Source: Datnioides undecimradiatus (taxonomy: Eukaryota; Chordata; Actinopteri; Lobotiformes; Datnioididae). Taken from it: a stretch of DNA of 64,000 bases. The position numbers and the translations under genes were made by a program. Under the pieces are notes generated by a model. The model saw only the letters and a program-made list of their open reading frames with translations, ran no database searches and was not told the DNA's origin. Where the stretch lies: NCBI GenBank assembly GCA_008933995.1, contig WARS01000046.1:2046001-2110000 (forward strand), given 5' to 3'. Positions 55,490 to 64,000 of this stretch are shown here, one piece after another (position 1 is the stretch's first letter; each line of letters starts with the position of its first letter).

Positions 55490-58400
55490 AAAATAGGATG
55501 GGAGAACAAATGAAAAAGTAGGTTAAGAATGTCTCGATTCCCATCTCGTGCATGCAATGGATATTAAGTTTCGTTTAATTTGTAAACGGATATAAAACGG
55601 GGATTCCCAGCATCCATCTTCTGAAATGAAGACACTTTCAAAGCTGCCTGGGACACATTTTATGAGCACCTTTCATTCGGGGACAAACTCAGACGGCAGA
55701 CATTCTTTACATTCCTGCTCCCTGCCAGTAAACACCAGTTGGGTGTTCAAAGTGGCGTTTGATTTCTTCCCTTCTGACGTTCTCTAACAGCAGCCTCACG
55801 CGTCTAATGAGTCATCTGTCCATTGTTCGTCTGGGCCACTGCGTCTTTCATCTGCCGCTATGTATGCAAATCCACACAACAAGAGGCTGGAGCTGGGAGA
55901 CACATGTGAACCACATGTGCTCTGACTCTCATTCTTTCACTCTATCTTCCTCTACTTCTTTCTGCCGGTTTTCTGACCACAGTTTTACAATTGGCTCCTC
56001 ATTTTACGTAATCACTTGAAAAACCAGTGAAAAACCACTGGATTTTCCCCAAATATTTGCTTTTTCGTGTGCAGAGAGGCGGTTCTCGTACCAGTCCATA
56101 CAAACGCTAAACCTACTCACAGTAAAGTCATACCCAGCATTCTTCAGAAGTCGGACCACATGTAAGTCATTCAGAGTTGGTACATTCCTCAAAATTGAGT
56201 CTTTACATGCTCCATCACTGTGACAAATATCCTGCATACCTGTGGGGCTTATCCACCTGGGGTGTAAATGGCAAGTTGGAGAGAAAAAGGCTTACCTGCA
56301 CATACAATAACAGGGCTAGAGGTGTTGTAAATCACTGAGTGGCTTAGCACCTCCCTGGTTGGAGCAACTTTGGAACCAGACTGACACAAAGCTACTGCTG
56401 CTGAGTGCTAATCTTGGTGTTTATTGGTCAAACAGTTACATTGAACTCTCTGCATTTTACTTTTACATTCCTCTGTGTCGTATACATATGCCTCCTCTGT
56501 GCAAGTGAAAAGTCAAGGGCTTCATTTTTCATGAGCTGCAAAGAAAGTGATTATTATTAACTGGCATCAGTATTAATTAGAGAAACTTAACCAGCCACAG
56601 GAGTGATGCTTGTATTCACCTTGTGTGTATGTGTGTTATATCCTGGCAAAACGTAGTCTCATTTTAGAAGCAGCCATGAAATACTAGGGGTGGGTAGTTG
56701 GCATCAAAATGAAGACCAAGTTCAAGGACGGGTGCGGCCCAACCTATGGGTTACTGAGTAATCATGTAAAAATGTAGTAATGACAACTGAGTAGGCTACT
56801 GATGGGTGGGAACGTCAACATGCTGACAGGCATCCCGGCAAAAGTGACGCCATCTTGAGATGGTCTCTAGTTTTGTTCGTCAATCCTACTTGTTGTTTCT
56901 GTGATGTTCAAAGTGATGTTGCTCGATATGCATCCTCCATCTTTGACCTGTTAAAATCTGAAAGCCTGCAATAAACTCACTATTGATGGAGGACTCAACC
57001 TATAAGTCTATCCACTCTTTGAATATCTAAGTAGTAGGAAAAAGCACTGGTGTACAAAATAAAGATAATAAAACTAATGATGGCTAAATTTTATTAAGGT
57101 CTTGGTATCCATATGTTGGTTCACTGAACTGTTGATTACAAAGGAACCATTATTAACACCTGCACCAATCCTGCTAATGTCTGCTGATAAAAAGACATTT
57201 TTTGATAACGAACTCCTCCTTTGATTTCTCGCCTCGCTTGCAGTAAAAATCAGAAACTTCACTTGGCATCTGCTTCGTGTCCCTGCTTGGTCTAACAATT
57301 TAAAACAGCTCACTCGCAGGCTGAGAGTTCAACAAACCAAATGATCCTTTTAAAACCTCATGTGCAACAGCTCAAGATCTCTCTGGGATTTATGAACTGC
57401 TTTGAGGGGATATTTTTTTTAGATGCTACTTGATGCTGAACAGATTCAAAGACATTATGATCTTCAATCAATTAATTTGAATTTATTGCACAATGCACCA
57501 ACTTTTACAATCACATCCATGTGAAAACACATTTTGCAGTAGAACACGCTGTTGCAGAGGTCAAATTTTACGAGCAACTTCATTTTCATTTGCAAAGCGG
57601 GTAAATATTATGTCAAAAACAGAGCACATTCCACATTAAATTACTAAAAGAACCTGCTTATAATCTATTTTCATTCCTAATGGAATGCGGATTGGATATC
57701 AATAATGAAGTTTTACATAAACTAAACGTACTGCTTTGCAGGCCTATCCCCAGGTGCTTCAATAAAAAACGTCAGCGCCAAGTGATGAAAAGGTACAAAC
57801 AAGAGCTGCCAGAGGAAAACTCCATATCACCATTAAAAACAAGCCCAACAGCTGGGCCACATGTGTGTTGGTTATGTAATAAGGTATCTATCAGTAAAGG
57901 TATTGCTGGTGTGCGCTCTCCAAAGCCAAGTAGTGCAAAAGAGATGCTGATTCAAGATGTTGGACGTGGGCACAGGACAGTTTTTAAGCCAAATGGCACT
58001 CGACCTGTGACTGAGGACATGACCTGGCAGTTCACACATGGAGTATATTTTATTTCTTACTATGGTCCAACAGAAGAAGAGACAAGGAGAAATTGCCAAA
58101 CAAACTAAGAACTGTGAGGATTCATCACTGCATCATCATGTTTAGATAAGAGAAAAGTCAACTATTTGCATCACGCCATGAGCGAAAAGAGTCCCATTGC
58201 GTAATTTTTGGGTTGCAGCAGGCCATAAACAACTCATTCTACACTTCCTGCACAACACCAAACAGCAGACAGACACAGGTGGTGACTAGTATGTGAATAT
58301 AGTGGAGCATTAGCAGCCAAAGAGTTGAGAACATTTGCCAGGTTGCCAGAAACGTGCCTCCTCTGATAATGCTGCTTTGAAAAGGTGGTGATGCATCAGT

Positions 58401-58755
58401 GAGCATTTACACATATAAGCGTCCTATCTTTGTCATGTTTTTGATCACATTCAGCACATAGTGTTTACTTGGAAGGTGAAAAGCCTGGTTATTCATATCA
58501 CTGCATACCTGATCATAACACCCTGTACATCTGATCGTCCGCCTGCAACTGTGTTTTGTCTTTCACCATCACCGCCACTTTGTTCCAGATGTTCATAAAC
58601 CAGGATAAGGGCTCCACATTGGAACACTGTGCTTGTTTTCATCTGTATACTCCATGTAGCATATCAGATAATCTAGATATCTGAAACCAGAAGATGATGT
58701 TTACATAGGCAGAACATAACCAGGTTACTTGTTAGAGCAGCTAAAAAACATTTAT
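55490..58755. other. Gene-poor sequence with one candidate exon
   Basis: The plus frame at 57680-58108 (142 codons, true ATG) contains an acceptor-like CTGCTTTGCAG (AG 57740-57741) and a donor-like AAG then GTATCT (GT 57884-57885). These would bound a 142-base exon rich in Lys and Arg, with a CxxC pair (VCWLCNK). I do not recognise the protein. A short hairpin (CCAGTG/CACTGG) lies at 56024-56041. An octamer ATGCAAAT is at 55864-55871. The rest holds nothing I can name. Confidence 0.45.
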
Positions 58756-58761
58756 TGCGTA

Positions 58762-59084
58762 TGTTTTCAGTTACTCCAGTGGATTACACCTTAAGTCAGG
58801 TTGAGCTGGGTGAAGCAATGCAGTTTGTCACAAAAACCCATTGGACAAAAGGAATAAAAAGTCATATTGGACTGTCCTTGCAGCTGTCAATCAAACCTAG
58901 CTGGTGCATCTCCTCACAACCCTGAGGAGACGTCTAATCAGGCAATGTCAGTCAAAACACCTGTGTGGATGGACAGTGGGTGCGTGGAAGCCTTAAAAGG
59001 GTTTTGTGACGTTGTGTATTAGCTGACAGTGCTCCACCCAGTTCAACCTGACCAGAGGTGTAATCGACACAGTAACTGAAAACA
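58762..59084. mobile_element. 323-bp fold-back element (long imperfect inverted repeat)
   Basis: The left arm starts TGTTTTCAGTTACT and the right arm ends with its exact reverse complement (59071-59084). Over the outer 62 or so bases the arms agree at about 80 percent (50 matches by hand count). Exact blocks are GATTACACCT, GTCAGGTTGA and CTGGGTG. Weaker paired blocks continue inward (GTCACAAAA, ACTGTCC). The centre is a perfect 8-bp stem TCTCCTCA/TGAGGAGA with loop CAACCC (58909-58930). Similarity stops sharply at both outer ends. The form suits a MITE-type non-autonomous DNA transposon, but I see no target-site duplication and do not recognise the family. Confidence 0.7.
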
Positions 59085-59089
59085 GCTTT

Positions 59090-60380
59090 GAGTGAACAGA
59101 CAGGGTTCAATCAGTGAGATACAATTTCAACCACCATCACTATGACTTTCTTCAGAAAGTGAAGGCACTTGGAGGCCTGGTAGCAGACCTGTAACACCTG
59201 TACTGAAATTACAAATGTAAGTAAACCAAATGGCTGCTGCAGACCATAAACAGCCCAAAACTGTGACAGTCTTGAGGATTATAGCTTTAAAAACGTAACA
59301 AATCCATCACACCAAACCATCTCGTTCATTAAAACATGAAATCAATCAACAAAGTGATACTAAAGCCTTGGTTGACAAGTTGATGGCCTACACACAATAT
59401 AACTGTCTGCAACACAGTGTTGAATGTGTTTGGCAGATGGGAGCAGTATATTCATGTGTAACCCAAAGTTTCCTGTGAATAACAAACAAAAGCTTAAAGA
59501 ACTTAATGAAATTTTCCCTCTTGCACAAAAAAAAGAAGATTTTTTTTTTTTTTAGTCCAGTGACAGTTTTTAATATGTTCATTCACAGTAATTTATGGGC
59601 AAAAAGGTAGAAAATTGTGTCTTTCATCGAGGTGGGCCCCCCGAGCTCTGTACTGACAGTGTTATGTTTTCTAGGGGACCACCGGTACCAAAAATATACC
59701 AAAGTAAAACAGCAACAAAATGGGAAATTTAAAGCTGAAGTCAGATGTCTATCTGCAGGTCCTAAACGTGGAAATTTGAACCTTTATATATACCTCGCTA
59801 TCAGCTAAATCCCCCCACAGACGGTGGTGAAAAACAAGACACTCTTAACCATGAAGTATTAAGATTTGTTATCTTTTCCATCATGGCTGCTGTAACCTGA
59901 TATAATACCCAGGACTGTGTTAATAATCATATCTCAGCAGGTTTTCCTATCCTTCAGGTCAACAAGCATTCCATAGCCGTGACCGTGACAGACTTTCACA
60001 GATATGAGGACGGCTTCCCGGGCCGGGGCCAAGCGCTGCTCCCTCCCCCGCAGCTCCGTGCCCCCAAACAAACGATGGCTTTAACTGATGCGGAGAGAGC
60101 AGATAGGAAGCCAGGGCTGTGATGAGGGCTTTATCTGAGGTGTATCAAAACAGCTGAAGCACCTGCAGAAAGTATGACTGTACGATTCAAATGTCATTCC
60201 TCCGGCTTAATACGGCAGGATGGGAACAGAGGGAGGTGGAGAGAGGGGAAAGTACTGACAGAGGTCACAGTCCATGAACCAACACTCATGTTTACTACGT
60301 CTGTTTTACAGGCAACAAAAAAATAAATTACTTACAAGTTGAGCCTCCCAGGGCACTGCAGTCTTGACACAGAAATAAGC
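59090..60380. other. Unique sequence
   Basis: An A8-GAAGA-T14 tract lies at 59527-59553. A GC-rich patch at about 60015-60070 (GGGCCGGGGCC, CCTCCCCCGC) is too short to call an island. The frame at 59617-59808 is anonymous. No gene is supported. Confidence 0.5.
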
Positions 60381-60384
60381 ACGA

Positions 60385-60660
60385 CTGACTGTATATAGAC
60401 ATGTTTTTACTTATTTTGTTGCACTATTTGTATTATTTACAGCTTACAATACACTTGACTTGTATATAGAGACTTTATTTATGTTGTTTGTCATCGATGC
60501 TTTTATACATCTATATATTTGCACCTATCTATATCTATTCAATCACTTTTTAGCCCCAACTATTATGTTTACTTCTGTGTAAGTACACTGAGAGCAACCA
60601 CAGAGTCAAATCCCTTGCATGTGTACAAATATTGTTATTTTTATAATAAAGTTGACCTCA
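60385..60660 (+). mobile_element. LINE 3' end-like sequence (L2-type, uncertain)
   Basis: The stretch has the composition and order of fish L2-like LINE 3' ends. It shows TGTATATAGAC, TTGTTGCACTATTTG, ACTTGTATATAGAGAC and TTTGCACCTATC. It then has GTACACTGAGAGCAACCACA, AGAGTCAAATCCCTTGCATG and a final AATAAAGTTGACC. No reverse-transcriptase coding sequence is visible upstream, so it is either strongly 5'-truncated or a SINE sharing the tail. Confidence 0.5.
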
Positions 60661-60664
60661 GTAA

Positions 60665-63600
60665 GTACCTAAAAAGTAATAAGTAAAGCAGAACTGATGT
60701 GAACGCGACACAGAATAAGAATAATAACAGGTTATTCTTGTCACATTGGAGTTATGTTGTTTTTAAGACACATGATTTCCTCTGTTTTCTCTCATGACTG
60801 TGCCTTATATCCTCCATATCCTCCACTTCTGCCTCAGCCTTGGATGACTGACCTTAAAGTTACGTATTTCCAAAACCTAGTAAGGAATTCCACTTATAGT
60901 TTGACCTTTTTAAGCACATGAAGCATCATTCGAGTCCACTTAAAGACCGGGACCAGCATCGATTTAGGCGTTCAAACACAAGCTGAATGATCTGAAAGTC
61001 TTAAGATCTGACTTAGGATGCTGCCGACCTCCACGACATCTTGACGCTTGTCCTATCACACAGCTATGTTGGTACATCCCGGAACATGTTATCAAAGGTA
61101 CATGAGCATGATATGATGTGAATCGTCCCGGTCAAAGCTGCTGCTAAGGGTTACATCATCTGAAGAAGTGAAATTGAAGACGAAATTCTCCTGTGCTGAA
61201 CAGTAATTGGCCCAAACCTCTTGGAAATTATTAGATGGAAAAGAGAGGGAATTCACTTATCACAAAATTACATAAGAAATACCTTCTTATTAAATAAAAG
61301 TCTCTTTTTGTCTGTGTAGTTACTAAAAAAAAGAAGGGTATTAGGTCAATTACTTACTAATTTGTATAATTTACAGGGTTACCGAAACTTTCGATGCTTG
61401 TCATGTCCTTTCCATCATCACATGTGATCAGCAGACTGCTCTGAGTGCAGCCAACCTCTGTTTCAACTCAGTCTGCCTCCGTAGCGCTGCAAGGTCAGGC
61501 TAGTCCAACTCTATTGTTTTTGCTCGGGGCGAGATTATGGTTTGTTTATTGAGACATTTCCATGGAGAAACACTAGAGAAACGACAGAGATTAGGGGAAC
61601 TCAAATAGTACTTGAAGATGGGGAAACATTTCAGCCTTCGGTGTTTCCAAACACGTCATAGTGGCCTAATGTCAGGGACGCTGACAGGTCTCGAGATATT
61701 TACTCTGAAAGTCTCACTCCAAGTTTTTAATAAATTGTATTTGATAATTTCCAGAACCAAAATCAAGAGCATGGAACAAGTGAATTTGCGTTGGGAATGC
61801 CGTGGACAGTTTGAATAAGGAAATCGTTTGGTGCACAGATAAGTACACCCCTGGTCTGTTGCCATGTGAGAACGGTATGGTTTTGTTTGTCGAGTTTCAT
61901 ATCGGTGTTTGTGGTCCACAAATTTGCACGTCGGGTCATGTTAACAGCCTTCAAAAGCTCTGATAATAAGCTGGAACATTTAATCAGTTAACTCCACAAC
62001 AACACAGCTTTGCAAAGTGTTCTCCCTCATAATCGCAAAATATTTATCATATTTATTTGTTTTATGTATTCAAACAGTTGAAATTACAGTGTCAAGCTGT
62101 ATGATTGTTTCACAGAGGGTTAAGTCTTGCTGTTTCAAATACAGCTATTATTGGAGAGCACATTTCAAATGGATTCCTTCTCAGCAAGACTGCTTTAAGA
62201 CTTACAGTCCTCATGAGTGCGATACATGTGCTAGATTTGACAGATCACTCCCTCATGATGAAAAATAAACACTAAATTAACTTTTCATTTGCAGCACTTC
62301 TAAAAATAACTTCCTGGCCCATTAAAGTGGCTTGACAAAAAGCAACAGGGAGTCCGACAGAAACAAATTCAACATGCACCCCGTGTGTCACGCCCTGTGG
62401 ATCAAAGCTGGAGGACTTGACTGCTATTGTGCCGTAAATCCTGTTGATATCCACGCAAACATGACCCCTCTGACTCCGACAGCAGAGAGGCAGGGCCGTA
62501 AACCTCTTCAGCAGACGTTTCCATTCACGATTCTGCTGCCGTTGGAGCCGGGCCAGAGCACCACGAAGAGTGATTATTTCTCAGGAGAAACCCCACAGAG
62601 AAGGTGAAATTGGTCGGACGCCAGAGCTACGGGGTGAGAATAGTTTGCAGTTGTTTAGCCAGTTCTTTGGTCAGTCAGCAGGATATGTTTAATAAACAGT
62701 AGAGCTGTGCAAAGTGGGGATGGTGTGCCAGATGTTTTTGTCACATATTATGGGAAAAATGTAGTTAATGTGTCACCTTAAACAATCATTGACACCTCAG
62801 CCAAACACTCATGAAACCATATATGATTCACTGTATTAATCAGCCCTGATGTCCTCAAGGCCTAAGCTGCGTTCATGTCATATAACAATGATCATAATTA
62901 CAAACATCCAGGTTGTAAATAAAACTGTGAAACTTGTCGGAAATGTCCAACATGTACAACTTGGCGCTTGTTGATAGGGAAGTGCCTGAAAACCAAACAA
63001 ACATGAACAGCTCACATCTGCAAAGGCTTTGAGAGGTTCATGTTTAGTGCCGGTGCAGGGAGAATCATGCACAGTCGGATGCTGGATGAGCAATTTGGGG
63101 TTTGTATCACAGACCTGCAGTTAACTATAACGACAATGTTTTCCTGACTTTAACCAAGTGTTTACCGCTGAACCTCAACCACACTCTTACCAGAGCTGAT
63201 TCGTCCATAACCACAATCTTCTCCAAACCACAATCACACTGTAGCTGCATCGAGCAGATATTGTAAAAAGTGAGATCTTTAAAAACATAACTGGGCGTTT
63301 TGAAGAACTGTCCAGTATTTCCGTTCTTGTCAGGCGATTGCATTGTCGCTGCATGTCAGGGTGTTACTGAGCTAAACTGGCTCGAGGCCTTTCATTTAAA
63401 AACTAAAAGGCTTCAAAATATGCCGAGGTTCTTAAGGTTGTGCTACTGTGTGTGTGGTAGGAGACCCCAAAATGTGAATCCATCAAAAACTAATTTGGTT
63501 GATATGATTTTAAAACCAGCGTAACAGGTTTTACACTTCAAGTTCAACCCTAATCCCTCTGTTGAAAGTCTCATCTCATACAGCACAAAGGCATCATGGG

Positions 63601-64000
63601 TGCATAATCACAAGGATCTGAGTGAGTCACTGTTGGTATCTTTAATGCGTGACCCCTGAACACTGATCTGCCTTGTTTCTGCTGGTCAGCGTGTCCATAA
63701 GTTCGCCGGCCAAGCAGCAACAGTAGCATTCCACTTTTCAGGAGTTGTTACAGTGACAGAAAAGATGAATTAACCAGGACGGCAGTGTTGGGCCACGGAC
63801 ATTTCTCTGGGTGGTTTCCAAGAGTGAGTCGAGGAGTAAGGTTTGCAAAGTCTGAGGCTGAAATGTCGCAAACATGCAAAATGCTTTAAATATTGAAAAA
63901 GATACATCTCTGTGAAGTGTTGTCCTCTCAAAAGTCATCAGAGATCATCTGAGGGAGGGAAGCTTTTGGTTCCACAGGCTGTAAAATGTGTTGCTCAAAA
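60665..64000. other. Gene-poor unique sequence to the window end
   Basis: Frames at 61612-61954, 62017-62268, 62272-62607, 62878-63343 and 63738-63938 have no recognisable domain and overlap on both strands. I see no repeat or RNA gene. No gene is supported. Confidence 0.5.

Noticed and set aside
1..64000. tRNA, rRNA, CRISPR or prokaryote-type systems
   Set aside because: I found no tRNA B-box context with a cloverleaf, no rRNA-like stretch, and no regularly spaced repeats; the sequence is vertebrate nuclear DNA.

Overview
This window looks like nuclear DNA from a spiny-rayed teleost fish (a percomorph, by inference). It is moderately AT-rich, has no operon structure, and its open reading frames are short and overlap in all six frames. 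It is scattered with old interspersed repeats whose layout I recognise from acanthomorph fish genomes. Long GT/AC microsatellites and a decayed RTE-type LINE fit the same picture. I could not support any complete protein-coding gene, tRNA, rRNA or known microRNA. The sequence reads as intergenic DNA, or one very large intron.

Layout. 1-14 kb is mostly unique sequence, with two copies of one hAT-like repeat (about 1.0 and 10.5 kb), a (GT)n tract at 12.1 kb and a full palindromic CRE at 11.48 kb. 14-18 kb holds a fish repeat, a CpG-enriched block at 14.8-15.2 kb, a second fish repeat (16.1-16.6 kb), and two diverged copies of a roughly 105-bp segment (15.6 and 17.5 kb). 20-22 kb has a small GC-rich patch followed by two fish repeats side by side. 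27-30 kb carries a repeat copy, the two longest microsatellites, a triple nuclear-receptor half-site array spaced as DR1, and a perfect 16-bp hairpin. 31-36 kb has a CTCF-like motif, another hairpin and the densest CpG island (35.3-35.8 kb). 38-42 kb has a repeat fragment containing a perfect hairpin, an internally deleted RTE LINE 3' end and a further repeat. 45-56 kb has three more repeat copies. 58.76-59.08 kb is a 323-bp fold-back (inverted repeat) element. 60.4-60.7 kb resembles a LINE 3' end.

The strongest observations are the fold-back element, the triple DR1 array, the duplicated 105-bp segment whose only indel is 3 nt, and the set of near-perfect hairpins. The CpG blocks and splice-like signals leave room for unannotated non-coding first exons, but sequence alone cannot prove them. 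Family names for the fish repeats come from memory of recurring teleost sequences; no database search was run.
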